NCBI GenBank assembly: GCA_947502835.1
Contig: CANNBJ010000002.1
Span: forward strand, 1-64,000
Source of the DNA: Bdellovibrionales bacterium
GTDB taxonomy: Bacteria > Bdellovibrionota > UBA1018 > CAIMNF01
DNA: 64,000 nucleotides
Reading direction: 5' to 3'
Shown here piece after piece: positions 7,241 through 16,412 of this stretch. Position 1 is the stretch's first letter. The number at the start of each line of letters is the position of its first letter. The notes beneath the pieces were generated by a model. That model worked only from the letters and a program-made list of their open reading frames with translations. It had not been told where the DNA came from and did not search any database. Made by a program: the position numbers and the translations under genes.

Positions 7241-9082
7241 GTGACATCCTCTACAAGACCCCGTCGGACTTTGGGAATCAAACTCCTCTTGGGTGCGACC
7301 TTGATCGTAATCACCTTGATGAGTTCGGCCTTCTTGCTTGCTTACAACTTTCTCTCGGAGGAAACGAGTTCTTTCACCTACGAAGCCCAAACCAACCAAT
7401 CCCAGTTGATTGGTCAGCAGTTCATCTCCACACTCGAATCCGCAACGCAGATCCTGAAGCTTCTTCCCGACTACGATGAGAAAACATCGGAGGCCCTTAA
7501 CAAACAAAACAGCATCAAGAACCTCGAGGTTTTCTCGGCCTCTCGCCGCGACTCTTCTTTGCGTAAGGTCTACTCCTGGGGTGTGGCGAGCTTAAAGAAC
7601 CCTCCCACTGCGAAAATCGTACAGGAGCTTGAGAAATCAGGGGTGGAATACGAATCCATTCCTTCGCGCGAGTCCGACGCGAACTCTGATGCGGGATCGT
7701 ATCTCTACACGATCCTTGAAAACAAGGACCCGGAGTCGAAATTTTCGGTTCTCCGCGCCAAACTCAACCTCGAACCCTTGCGAAAGCGCTCTGCGGGAAT
7801 TCAATCCTGGATTCTCAGTCGTGAAGGAACCATTCTTCTCGACACACGCAACCCATCAAAAGAAGGCTCAAAGATCGAACCTGCAAATCCCCTGTTTCTT
7901 GCAGCCAGCAAATCACCGATTTCCATTGGAACCCTCGAGTATCAGATGCCGAACACCAAGGATGTCCACTTGGGGACCTACAACCTGCCGGGCTTCAACG
8001 TGATCATTCTCAGCACGATCAAATATCGCGATGCCATGCGCGGGGCAAATCTGATGCTCGAAAAAATGCTTTTGATGGGTCTAGCATTGCTTGGGGCATC
8101 CTTGATCGTGGTGGTGATCTTCTCGGTCAGGCTCACACGACCGCTTACGGAACTGACTGAAGCAACCTTCGTGATTTCCAAGGGTAACTTTGATCTTGAG
8201 CTCAAAGAGAGCTCCTCGGACGAAATCGGAATTCTCTCGAAATCGATGAACCAGATGTCCCGGAAGATCAAGGAGCTCCTCCTTGAGAGCATCGAGAAAG
8301 TAAAGATCGAGCAGGAGGTGGCGATTGCCTCGAACCTCCAACAGAATCTGATTCCCCCCTCCAGAATCGACACCGCCCGGTACAAGATTCGAAGTCACTA
8401 CCAATCAGCCAAGGAGTGCGGAGGGGATTGGTGGGGGTACGTGGAAACCCCGTACGACCTGACGCTGCTGATCTCGGATGCCACAGGGCATGGACTCCCG
8501 CCTGCCATGTTGACTGCAGCTGCACACGGATGCTTTTCCGCAATCCAGAAGATCCTTGCAGAGTTTCCGGAACTGAAGGTCAGTCCGAGCAAACTGTTGA
8601 ACATTGCGAATGAAGTGATCGTCAACTCTGCCAAGAGTGAACTGAACATGACCATGTTCATTGCAACCTACAACTTCAAACAAAAAACCCTGACCTACGC
8701 GAACGCAGGCCACAACAACCCCTGGTTGCTCCGTGCCGCAGGACCCACCCCGAAATTCGAGTCACTCAAATCCAGAGGCACAAGACTCGGAGAGAAGTCG
8801 GATTTCGAAGCCTCAGAAGACGTCACGATTCCCTTCCTGGAAGGCGACAAGCTCTTCCTTTACACGGACGGACTCCTTGAGAACACGAACGCTTCCGGCG
8901 AGACCATGACCAAGGATCAAATCAGATCCAAAATGGTGGCTGCATCCACAAGAGGCCTGGAGGGAATCTCGGAGTCGCTCAACCGCGATCTGGTGGATTT
9001 CTATAAGGACCTCATCCCCAATGATGATGTGACCTATGTATTGTTTACCGAAACACGGGATCAACCGGAAGCACGTTCATGA
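7241..9082 (+). CDS. HAMP-linked SpoIIE/RsbU-type serine phosphatase
   Basis: About 613 residues. The GTG at 7241 is preferred because a basic stretch (RPRRTLGIK) then leads straight into the first membrane helix; a TTG at 7190 is the alternative. Order: TM1 (GATLIVITLMSSAFLLAY), a periplasmic sensor region of about 240 residues, TM2 (MGLALLGASLIVVVIFSV), HAMP (RLTRPLTELTEATFVISKGNF), a coiled coil, then a PP2C-like SpoIIE domain. Metal-binding acids are visible in GGDWWGY, ISDATGHGLP and YTDGLLE, along with GHNNPW. Such enzymes dephosphorylate anti-sigma-antagonist proteins in partner-switch signalling. The stop overlaps the FecR-domain gene start as ATGA, so the two are co-translated and probably act in one pathway. 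No antagonist or anti-sigma kinase gene is nearby. Confidence 0.9.
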   Translation: MTSSTRPRRTLGIKLLLGATLIVITLMSSAFLLAYNFLSEETSSFTYEAQTNQSQLIGQQFISTLESATQILKLLPDYDEKTSEALNKQNSIKNLEVFSASRRDSSLRKVYSWGVASLKNPPTAKIVQELEKSGVEYESIPSRESDANSDAGSYLYTILENKDPESKFSVLRAKLNLEPLRKRSAGIQSWILSREGTILLDTRNPSKEGSKIEPANPLFLAASKSPISIGTLEYQMPNTKDVHLGTYNLPGFNVIILSTIKYRDAMRGANLMLEKMLLMGLALLGASLIVVVIFSVRLTRPLTELTEATFVISKGNFDLELKESSSDEIGILSKSMNQMSRKIKELLLESIEKVKIEQEVAIASNLQQNLIPPSRIDTARYKIRSHYQSAKECGGDWWGYVETPYDLTLLISDATGHGLPPAMLTAAAHGCFSAIQKILAEFPELKVSPSKLLNIANEVIVNSAKSELNMTMFIATYNFKQKTLTYANAGHNNPWLLRAAGPTPKFESLKSRGTRLGEKSDFEASEDVTIPFLEGDKLFLYTDGLLENTNASGETMTKDQIRSKMVAASTRGLEGISESLNRDLVDFYKDLIPNDDVTYVLFTETRDQPEARS

Positions 9083-10473
9083 ACCGGACCGATCTAGCCC
9101 CTTCCAGAAGTATCGAAAAAGCCGTTCTTGGGGCTGGAATCTTCCTGCTCTTGGTTCCAGGTACGATCCTCTTCACGAACCTGAGGCTTGCGGACACACT
9201 CTTCCATTCCTCCGACGTGCTCTCTCTCAGTCCCATCGGCGAGATCAAACGCCCGGAGAGAATCGTCCGCAGACGAGGCGAGGATCAACTTGCGTTCTTG
9301 ACCGTCAGATCAGGAGAGCCGATTTTCGTGGGCGATACCATTCTCACCGGGAAAGATTCTTCGACGCGGATTCACCTCTCCGACGGGAGCGTCCTCCAGG
9401 TGGGTCCCGAGTCGATGATCAAGATCGATCCGGTCCGGAATTTCTCCTTCAAGGGAATCAAAAAGAAATTCAACGTCACGATTCAGGCGGGCGAAATCAA
9501 GGCGAAAAAGGAAGCAGATTCTCCGCCGATTGTGTTCAAGTCCCTGTCCGGCTCCGTACTGCAGGAGCTCTCCTCGACGGCAGCGCCTGAAGAGGCAACA
9601 CCGATGGAATTCACGGTTGTGTCGGCGCCGGAGACTCTGCCAAATCCTGCCTCGGTCCCGGTCGCGGCACCGGAAGTTGCGAACCAGGCCCCAGCCTCCC
9701 CGGCAGAACTTCCCCCTCTGACACCAGAGCTCATCACCGCACCCGGCACCGGGCGAATGATCACTGATTTTCTTTCCAAGCTTGAACCCGAAGCGGTGGA
9801 AATCAAAAAGCAGGAGACCTCTCCTTCCCAAGAGGATCAGCCCCTTCTTTCCAAGTTTTCGGCTCCGATTCAGGAGGTTCCTGACATCGAGGTCGATCCG
9901 CTTCCCCCGACTTCCATTCTCTCGGACGATGCGGATCTGAAGGATCTGAAGTTCCATTTCAAATGGAAGGATGCCGGGTTCAGGGTGAAACTCCCTTATG
10001 TTCTCAAGATTCAACACAAGGGGAACCTGCTCGAGTTTCAGACTCCCGGTCTGGAATACGACTGGCCTCTTCCTTTGGAGGCAGATGGAACAATCAAGTG
10101 GTTGGTCACTGCCACCTTGGCTGATGGCAGCACCATCGAGTCCAAAAAACAGGACTCCTCATGGCGCCTTCCGAAGCCGATTCTGGCCTCCCCCGGAAAC
10201 AACCTTGAGCTTCCCGAATTTTACCTGAAGGGCGAGAGTCACGAAGTCCTGCTAACTTGGAAGCAGATGAAAGTCTGTACCGGCTATGAGGTGAATGTAT
10301 CAAAGTCCGAGGATTTCAAAGTCCTTGAGTTCAAGGCCTCGACGCGCAAGAACTTCCACACTTTTCCTGTAGCGAAGCCGGGACGTTACTTCTGGCGTGT
10401 CGGCTGCGCCTACTCTAAGGACTTCAGTGCATTCAGCAATCCCTTCAGCTTCAAGTTGAGCAAGCTCAACTAA
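9079..10473 (+). CDS. FecR-domain membrane-anchored protein
   Basis: A 464-residue protein. One N-terminal membrane helix (about residues 16-34, VLGAGIFLLLVPGTILF) anchors a periplasmic part. A FecR-type beta domain covers about 75-140: VRSGEPIFVGDTILTGKDSS, TRIHLSDGSVLQVGPESMIKI, ITIQAGEIK. A Pro/Ala/Glu-rich linker follows (about 145-285). Two fibronectin-III-like or similar beta-sandwich units end the protein (FKWKDAG, YDWPLPLE, VLLTWKQM, YEVNVSKS, RYFWRVGCAYS). Unlike E. coli FecR it has no cytoplasmic sigma-factor-binding segment, so it is more likely a structural or polymer-binding protein. Translationally coupled to the phosphatase upstream (ATGA). The 3' end overlaps rfbC, which is convergent, by 8 bases. 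Confidence 0.82.
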   Translation: MNRTDLAPSRSIEKAVLGAGIFLLLVPGTILFTNLRLADTLFHSSDVLSLSPIGEIKRPERIVRRRGEDQLAFLTVRSGEPIFVGDTILTGKDSSTRIHLSDGSVLQVGPESMIKIDPVRNFSFKGIKKKFNVTIQAGEIKAKKEADSPPIVFKSLSGSVLQELSSTAAPEEATPMEFTVVSAPETLPNPASVPVAAPEVANQAPASPAELPPLTPELITAPGTGRMITDFLSKLEPEAVEIKKQETSPSQEDQPLLSKFSAPIQEVPDIEVDPLPPTSILSDDADLKDLKFHFKWKDAGFRVKLPYVLKIQHKGNLLEFQTPGLEYDWPLPLEADGTIKWLVTATLADGSTIESKKQDSSWRLPKPILASPGNNLELPEFYLKGESHEVLLTWKQMKVCTGYEVNVSKSEDFKVLEFKASTRKNFHTFPVAKPGRYFWRVGCAYSKDFSAFSNPFSFKLSKLN

Positions 10474-11014
10474 TTCCTTTTGACTGAAGAAGAAATTCCG
10501 AGAGCAATGGCATGACCCGGTCGCGCGGGGAAACAATCGGATTGGAAACCGGCCAGTTGATCTTGAGATCCGGATCATCAAAGCGGATCCCCCCCTCACC
10601 TTTCGCGTTGTAGAGGGAATCCACCTTGTAAAAAACGTCAGCATCTTCTGATCCCAAAACACAGAATCCATGCGCAAAACCGGGCGGAATCCAAAGAAGA
10701 TTCCCATCGGCGTCATTGAGCTCTAGCGCCTCCCATTTTCCGAAAGTGGGAGAATCCCGTCTCAGATCCACCGCAACATCCCAGATTCTCCCGCGAATCA
10801 CGCCTACGAGTTTTCCCTGGCCTGGATTCGTCTGATAATGAAGTCCACGGATGACCCCGGGCTTTGAGCGAGAATGATTGTCTTGCACAAAAGGAGGCAA
10901 ACCGTGTTCGGAAAAACGGTCAAGCTTGTATCGCTCAACAAAAAACCCCCGATCATCATTGAAGATCTTGAGTGAAATGACTTTGAGCCCCTTTATCGAT
11001 AGTTCCCTAATCAT
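10466..11014 (-). CDS. rfbC: dTDP-4-dehydrorhamnose 3,5-epimerase
   Basis: A 182-residue RmlC-type cupin enzyme, the usual family length. Visible signatures are FNDDRGFFVERY, FVQDNHSRSKPGVIRGLHYQ (catalytic His in GLHYQ), GKLVGVIRGRIWDVAVDLRRDSPTFGKW and WIPPGFAHGFCVL. It epimerises C3 and C5 of dTDP-4-keto-6-deoxyglucose, step three of dTDP-L-rhamnose synthesis. Last gene of the minus-strand rfbB-rfbD-rfbC operon; its start overlaps the end of rfbD by 8 bases. Confidence 0.96.
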   Translation of the reverse strand: MIRELSIKGLKVISLKIFNDDRGFFVERYKLDRFSEHGLPPFVQDNHSRSKPGVIRGLHYQTNPGQGKLVGVIRGRIWDVAVDLRRDSPTFGKWEALELNDADGNLLWIPPGFAHGFCVLGSEDADVFYKVDSLYNAKGEGGIRFDDPDLKINWPVSNPIVSPRDRVMPLLSEFLLQSKGIS

Positions 11015-11906
11015 GAAGACCCGCTTCCTCTCTCAGCTTCAAGGCCCGTAAACAATCCTTCAGCGCTTCAGTCCAAGGCCTGGGTTCGATTCCAAATGTT
11101 GATTGAAACTTATCCAGATCAAGCCTCGAATTCCGGGGGCGCTTCGCTGGGGTGGGATACTGCTCGGTCGAAATCCCGAGAATTGTTTTCCCGGGAAGAA
11201 TCTCGGCCGCAAACCCTGACCAAGAAACGGCTCCTGCATTTGTGAGATGATAAATACCACTCGGAAAGGCATTTCCCGTGGCCTTCATTTCGAGTGCACG
11301 CATGATTGCGTGAAGGCTGTATTTTGCAAGATCAGGTGCATACGTGGGAGCCCCGACCTGATCATTCACGATCCTCAGTTCTGAATGTTCCTTGGAAACC
11401 TTGAGCATGGTCTTCACAAAATTTTTCCCTGTAGGGGAGAAAACCCAAGAAGTGCGGAAAATCAAATGATCACAGCCCGAATCTTGAATGCCCGCATCCC
11501 CCATCGCTTTGGTGAATCCGTAATGATTGAGCGGCGCGTGGGGCTCTGATTCGAGATGCGGCGCCTCGCCCTCGCCTGAATACACGTAATCACTCGAATA
11601 ATGAATCAGGGGAATTCGAAGATCTTTCGCCATTCGTGCCAGCAGGGTGGGAACTCGGCCGTTCACCAGCTCAGCCAGATCACGCTCGGTCTCGGCCCGA
11701 TCCACAGCCGTATAGGCCGCACAGTTCAGGAACAGGTCTGGCTTTTCAAGTCTCACGCGAGTTTCAATGGTTTTGGGCTGTGAGTAATCAAGCTCGCTCC
11801 GATCAAGAGCTGCGAGTACCCATCCAATAGGAAACGCGTCGCTTTTTGAAAGCTCAACAAATGCCCGCCCAAGCTGACCGTTTGATCCGAGGAGTAGGAT
11901 TTTCAT
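11007..11906 (-). CDS. rfbD: dTDP-4-dehydrorhamnose reductase
   Basis: About 299 residues counted from MKILLLGSNGQLG. The ATG at 11906 is chosen over one at 11921 because the Rossmann strand starts there and the longer form would overlap the rfbB stop. Visible are the NAD(P)-binding GxxGQLG, DRSELDY, NCAAYTAVDRAE, the SSDYVYSGEG segment and the catalytic Tyr/Lys pair in HYGFTKAMGD. It makes dTDP-L-rhamnose, the final step of the pathway. Middle gene of the operon. Confidence 0.95.
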   Translation of the reverse strand: MKILLLGSNGQLGRAFVELSKSDAFPIGWVLAALDRSELDYSQPKTIETRVRLEKPDLFLNCAAYTAVDRAETERDLAELVNGRVPTLLARMAKDLRIPLIHYSSDYVYSGEGEAPHLESEPHAPLNHYGFTKAMGDAGIQDSGCDHLIFRTSWVFSPTGKNFVKTMLKVSKEHSELRIVNDQVGAPTYAPDLAKYSLHAIMRALEMKATGNAFPSGIYHLTNAGAVSWSGFAAEILPGKTILGISTEQYPTPAKRPRNSRLDLDKFQSTFGIEPRPWTEALKDCLRALKLREEAGLHD

Positions 11907-11917
11907 GCAAAAGTCAC

Positions 11918-12982
11918 TCACCCGCCCAGCAGCGACCAGTCATAGGTCGTCTTGGCGCCATCTTTTGCGGTTACCTTTTTGCTCCATTCGAAATGCTCCA
12001 GATACCATCGAACGGTTTCTCTCAGCCCATCCTCAAACCGTGAATACTTTCGGACGAAGCCAAGCTCCCTCTGCGCTTTGGAATCATCGATCGCATACCT
12101 GAAATCATGCCCAGGGCGGTCGGCTACAAACTTGATCAAAGACTCAAAACGCCCGACTTTCATCGGGCGAACGGAGTCAAGCTCCACGCAAAGCGCCTTT
12201 ACAACTTCAAGATTGGTGCGCTCGCTGTTTCCACCAAAGCAATAGGTCTCACCCGGAATCCCCCGAGTCAGGGCGAGGAGTACTCCGCGCGCGTGGTCCT
12301 TTACATGAATCCAGTCGCGAATGTTCTCACCCTTCCCGTAAACCGGGAGTGACTTACCCTGAAGCGCGCAGAAAATCATATGGGGGATCAGCTTTTCCGG
12401 GAACTGCTTTGGTCCGTAGTTGTTGGAACAATTCGTGATGATCGTCGGCAATCCGTAGGTATGAAACCAAGCACGAACGAGCAAATCGGATGCGGCCTTA
12501 GAGGCGGAATACGGCGAATTCGGGGCATAAGGAGTGGTTTCAGAGAATTTGCCGGAGGCACCAAGAGTGCCAAAGACCTCGTCGGTCGAGACATGCAAAA
12601 ATCTAAACTCTTTTTTGGCGGCAGGCTCAAGGGTTTCAAAATACGAACGGGCTGCATTCAGGATGGAAAAAGTTCCATTCACATTTGTCTCGATGAATGC
12701 GCCGGGGCCTGTAATGGATTTATCGACATGGCTCTCGGCCGCAAAGTGTGCAACCAGACCCACTGAGTACTCATGTAAAACCGATTCGAATTTCTGAGTA
12801 TCCAGGATGTTGGCGTGAACAAATGAAAATGCAGGATTGCCTCTCAACTCTTCGATGTTTTCAAGATGGCCCGCATAAGTGAGGGCATCATATCCAACTA
12901 TCTTGAATCCGGCGGCAAGTGCGACTTCCACAAAGTTGCTACCGATAAAGCCGGCCGCGCCGGTGACGAGAATGGTTTTCAT
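11918..12982 (-). CDS. rfbB: dTDP-glucose 4,6-dehydratase
   Basis: A 354-residue extended short-chain dehydrogenase. Visible are the NAD-binding GAAGFIGSNFVE, HFAAESHVDKSI, STDEVFG (catalytic Thr-Asp-Glu), YSASKAASD (Tyr-x3-Lys), NCSNNYGP and GKGENIRDWIHV. It converts dTDP-glucose to dTDP-4-keto-6-deoxyglucose, the branch point for both rhamnose (rfbC, rfbD) and the amino-sugar made by fdtA/fdtB further along. First gene of the minus-strand operon. The roughly 200-base gap to the divergent glycosyltransferase at 13180 must hold the promoters, though no consensus was clear. Confidence 0.97.
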   Translation of the reverse strand: MKTILVTGAAGFIGSNFVEVALAAGFKIVGYDALTYAGHLENIEELRGNPAFSFVHANILDTQKFESVLHEYSVGLVAHFAAESHVDKSITGPGAFIETNVNGTFSILNAARSYFETLEPAAKKEFRFLHVSTDEVFGTLGASGKFSETTPYAPNSPYSASKAASDLLVRAWFHTYGLPTIITNCSNNYGPKQFPEKLIPHMIFCALQGKSLPVYGKGENIRDWIHVKDHARGVLLALTRGIPGETYCFGGNSERTNLEVVKALCVELDSVRPMKVGRFESLIKFVADRPGHDFRYAIDDSKAQRELGFVRKYSRFEDGLRETVRWYLEHFEWSKKVTAKDGAKTTYDWSLLGG

Positions 12983-13179
12983 ATTTCTCTACTACGTTCC
13001 TTTATCTGAAGAGCATGCATTGATTCCAAAGGTTTAGGCAAGATTTTCGACGAAAGATCCGACCCCCTCCCACCCCTCAGCTCATCAGGCGGCCCGCTTT
13101 GAGTTCTGCCATGGGCCGATGACACAAATATTCAAAAAATGGCTTCAATTTTGCAATTCGAGACAAAAAAAGCTAAAGA

Positions 13180-13995
13180 ATGGCTATGCCTGAATCAAAT
13201 GCACCGAAGGTCTCTGTGGTAATCCCCGTCTTCAACCAGGTTCATTGGACGGAGCGCTGCCTGAACTCCCTCCTGAACCACTCTGAGATTGCCCGCGATC
13301 TGATCATTATTGACAACCATTCCACAGATGCGACCCCAGAAACCCTCAGACGTTTTGGTCATGAGTTTGAAAAGCGCGGCTGGAAGTTCACGGTCATCAC
13401 GAACGAAGAGAACCGCGGCTTTGGCCGGGCATGCAATCAGGGAATCAAAATCGCGACCGGGGATTACATTACAATCCTGAACAACGACACCTGGCACATG
13501 CCAGGCTGGGATACCGGGCTCGTACGCGCAATTGAAACCTTGGGCGCTGCGATGGTTGGCCCGCATTATTTCGAGAAGGAGTTCAACGAAAATAAGCTCC
13601 TGAAGCGCTCCCTTCGCTTTGCGCGTTGGAATCGCGGCAAGTATCGCAGATTTTGGGTTCCGATGATGATGTTCTTCCGAAAGTCTGCTTTTGAGCAGGT
13701 GGGTCTGTTCGATGAGCGCTATTTTGTAAGCTTTGAGGAGATCGACCTCCGGGTGCGCTTTGATCGTGCCGGACTCACCTTCTTTATGGTCGGTGATTGC
13801 TTCATTTGGCACGCAGTGAAGGGGACCCGTGGGCACGCTCACTTGATTCCATCCTCTCACGAACTCGAAGGACGAAAACTGTTCATGGACAAATGGGGTT
13901 TTGACCCGGATGACCTGAGACCCGGATACCACTCCTGGCCCGAGCGCATCAAACGACGCTTGCAGAGAATCAGGAACGGAATCGATTTATTTTAG
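13180..13995 (+). CDS. Family 2 glycosyltransferase
   Basis: A 271-residue GT-A fold enzyme. VSVVIPVFNQVHWTERCLNS and IIDNHSTDATPETL form the nucleotide-binding half; NRGFGRACNQGI and YITILNNDTWHMPGW give the acidic metal/nucleotide site; LFDERYFVSFEEIDLRVRF is the acceptor-side acidic motif. It resembles WbbL/rhamnosyltransferase-like GT2 proteins, which fits its place between rfbB and rfbA, but the donor cannot be read from sequence. No membrane segment; it acts at the inner face of the membrane. A second in-frame ATG lies two codons in. Convergent with rfbA, 6 bases between ends. Confidence 0.9.
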   Translation: MAMPESNAPKVSVVIPVFNQVHWTERCLNSLLNHSEIARDLIIIDNHSTDATPETLRRFGHEFEKRGWKFTVITNEENRGFGRACNQGIKIATGDYITILNNDTWHMPGWDTGLVRAIETLGAAMVGPHYFEKEFNENKLLKRSLRFARWNRGKYRRFWVPMMMFFRKSAFEQVGLFDERYFVSFEEIDLRVRFDRAGLTFFMVGDCFIWHAVKGTRGHAHLIPSSHELEGRKLFMDKWGFDPDDLRPGYHSWPERIKRRLQRIRNGIDLF

Positions 13996-14001
13996 CGGGG
14001 A

Positions 14002-14886
14002 TCACTGCCCCTGCTGCAAAACACCGAGCAAATACTCTCCATACCCGCTGTTTTTGAGCGGTACGGCGAGTTTTTCGAGCTGCGCTGAATCGATAAAGCC
14101 CATGCGATACGCGATTTCTTCGGGGCAAGCAATTTTAAGTCCCTGCCGTTGTTCGATGGTTTGCACGAAATTGCTGGCCTGAAGAAGCGTCTCAAAAGAG
14201 CCGGTGTCAAGCCAGGCAGTTCCCCGACTCATTTTCTGAACCTGCAGATTGCCCTCTCTCAGGTACTCGCGATTGAGATCGGTGATTTCTAGCTCGCCCC
14301 GGGCTGAGGGTTTAAGTGCACGGGCGCGGGCGCAAACGGTTTCGTCATAAAAATAAAGTCCAGGCACGGCGAATTTGGATTTCGGAATTTTCGGTTTCTC
14401 TTCAAGACCGATGGCCTTTCCGCTTTGGTCGAACTCCACCACCCCATACGCACTTGGATTGTTCACTGCATAGGCGAACACGGTTGCACCCGCGTTCGGC
14501 GCCTTGAATCGCTCGGCAGTGTTTTGCAGAAGGGTACTGAACCCGTTTGCATAAAAGAGATTGTCCCCGAGGACCAGAGCCGAGGGTGAACCCTGAAGAA
14601 ACTTCTCTCCTAAAACAAAGGCCTGAGCTAACCCTTCGGGTTTGGGCTGCACTACATACTCAAAGCGCATCCCCCACTCCTCGCCTGAGCCGAGCAATTC
14701 CTGAAACCGAGGTAGATCCCGCGGGGTCGAGATGATGAGCACTTCACGAATGCCGGTCAGCATCAGGGTACTCAGGGGGTAGTAAATCAGTGGTTTGTCG
14801 TAAACCGGGATGAGCTGCTTGCACACGGGTTTCGTGACAGGATAGAGGCGGGTGCCGGAACCGCCGGCCAGGATGATGGATTTCAT
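14002..14886 (-). CDS. rfbA: Glucose-1-phosphate thymidylyltransferase
   Basis: A 294-residue RmlA, first step of dTDP-sugar synthesis (glucose 1-phosphate + dTTP). The start is the ATG at 14886, giving [18 protein letters not shown]; the 43 upstream residues in frame are not family-like. Visible are the pyrophosphorylase signature GGSGTRLYP with [41 protein letters not shown] and [10 protein letters not shown], ending with [13 protein letters not shown]. It is separated from the rfbBDC operon by the plus-strand glycosyltransferase, an unusual split of the rml set. Confidence 0.97.
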   Translation of the reverse strand: MKSIILAGGSGTRLYPVTKPVCKQLIPVYDKPLIYYPLSTLMLTGIREVLIISTPRDLPRFQELLGSGEEWGMRFEYVVQPKPEGLAQAFVLGEKFLQGSPSALVLGDNLFYANGFSTLLQNTAERFKAPNAGATVFAYAVNNPSAYGVVEFDQSGKAIGLEEKPKIPKSKFAVPGLYFYDETVCARARALKPSARGELEITDLNREYLREGNLQVQKMSRGTAWLDTGSFETLLQASNFVQTIEQRQGLKIACPEEIAYRMGFIDSAQLEKLAVPLKNSGYGEYLLGVLQQGQ

Positions 14887-14953
14887 GGGGTAGACCATAG
14901 CATGAGTAGAAAAAACTGCATACAAGGCCCTTTGAAATCCAGAAGACAAGAAG

Positions 14954-16387
14954 TCAGAACGGATGCCTTTGGTGCAAACACTCCTCCGTGAATCGCCCAC
15001 GAGCCAGGAAGACATTCTTCGTATCCATTAACACCTCACTCGCCAATGGACGACACGAAGCAATTACCTTTTCATAATACTCTGCTCCAAAGGGATAAAG
15101 ATCAGAGGTATTATTTCTGCCCAGAACAAGAAAATCGTACGATTCCTGGATCTTGGACCAGATTCCATATTGATAAACTTTCCTGTTCGGCCCAATGACG
15201 ACCGGCACCAGGCCCCCTGAGGCAAGAATCGCAGATTCAGAATGAACCGCACTTACAATTTTACCAACCTCAAGAACTTCATACATTTTTGTGCCTTGGT
15301 AGCGACAGTGATTTACCTTAGGTGAAAAAAACTCCAATGTTTTATTCACAAAATCGCCAGTCAGCCAAACGACCGAAAAAAGAAGAATACGACGAGACCA
15401 AAGAACCAACAGCTGCACGCTGCTCTTCCAGTTAAAGTCGCCCAATAATACCAACGATAAGAAAAACGCAGAAACGGGAGCTCCGTACTGGAATCCAATA
15501 TTCCCGAAAAGAAACTGAATCCCAAAGACAGGCAACATATATGCACCAAGAGCCAACCACCATTCCCTGTCTTTTTCATGTCGGGCCACATACGGCAGCA
15601 AAACCAAAAACGGCAACAAAGATGCAACAGAACCTTTCCAATCAAATGCTAAAAACGAACTCGCTATTTTTGAAAACGGATGCTCAAGAAGCTCCCTGAG
15701 GAGGTCGTTCCCGTGTCCATGAAAATCTGAAAACAATCGGGGTCGCAAAACAAAGTCAACCCAAAGCCAAAGCCCTCCATTTACAAAGCCTAAAGCTGCG
15801 ACTCGAAACCGCCTCGTCATCAACAAATAGACAGCATAACTTGCAAAGCAAATCGGGAAATACTCCTTAAACAGGCAAAGAAAATTCAACCAGAAAAATA
15901 CGCTACCTTGCTTTCTGGACTTCAGGGAGTGGGCCAACATCAGGATGGGCAAAGCCGACCAGGTCGTGGGGTGAACGGGATATCGAAATGCAACTGCCAT
16001 CCCCGTGCAAAAAAACCAAAGCGAGGTGAGGGCCAAACGAACCCCAAGTACCCTGTCTTTCATCAGTAAAAATGCAATCACTCCACCCAAGTAATAAACC
16101 AAAAACTCGAACACTATGGGAAACCAGGCATGGGGCCCAATCACCCTTTGCAGCGCTGCTGCAAGAAGAATAATGGGATCAAAATGGTCTGCAAATATCG
16201 GGATACCCCGAACGGTGTTCAATGGGTTCCAAGAAGAGGTGAATGCGAGATCCAGAATCGCCTGTTGATAAATACCCAGGTCGAGTGCGTGAAAACAGCC
16301 GGATCCCCATTTGGCGAGATTCAAGACCAAACCGAGAAACGGAAGGCCAAAAACCAATGAAAAACCGAATTTCAATCTGTTTTTCAT
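14954..16387 (-). CDS. DUF2079 multi-spanning membrane protein
   Basis: A 477-residue hydrophobic protein with roughly ten membrane helices. The N-terminal luminal-type motif [10 protein letters not shown] plus [12 protein letters not shown] is characteristic of DUF2079, a GT-C-like family of predicted membrane glycosyltransferases. The ATG at 16387 is chosen (MKNRLKFGF then the first helix); another ATG lies 12 residues earlier. The C-terminal part is a soluble domain of about 130 residues ([14 protein letters not shown] onward). AT-rich compared with flanking rfb genes. A role in transferring a lipid-linked sugar to the surface glycan is inferred from fold and location. Starts 25 bases from the divergent methyltransferase. 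Confidence 0.82.
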   Translation of the reverse strand: MKNRLKFGFSLVFGLPFLGLVLNLAKWGSGCFHALDLGIYQQAILDLAFTSSWNPLNTVRGIPIFADHFDPIILLAAALQRVIGPHAWFPIVFEFLVYYLGGVIAFLLMKDRVLGVRLALTSLWFFCTGMAVAFRYPVHPTTWSALPILMLAHSLKSRKQGSVFFWLNFLCLFKEYFPICFASYAVYLLMTRRFRVAALGFVNGGLWLWVDFVLRPRLFSDFHGHGNDLLRELLEHPFSKIASSFLAFDWKGSVASLLPFLVLLPYVARHEKDREWWLALGAYMLPVFGIQFLFGNIGFQYGAPVSAFFLSLVLLGDFNWKSSVQLLVLWSRRILLFSVVWLTGDFVNKTLEFFSPKVNHCRYQGTKMYEVLEVGKIVSAVHSESAILASGGLVPVVIGPNRKVYQYGIWSKIQESYDFLVLGRNNTSDLYPFGAEYYEKVIASCRPLASEVLMDTKNVFLARGRFTEECLHQRHPF

Positions 16388-16412
16388 GAGGTACTCATTG
16401 TAGAAGAATTGA

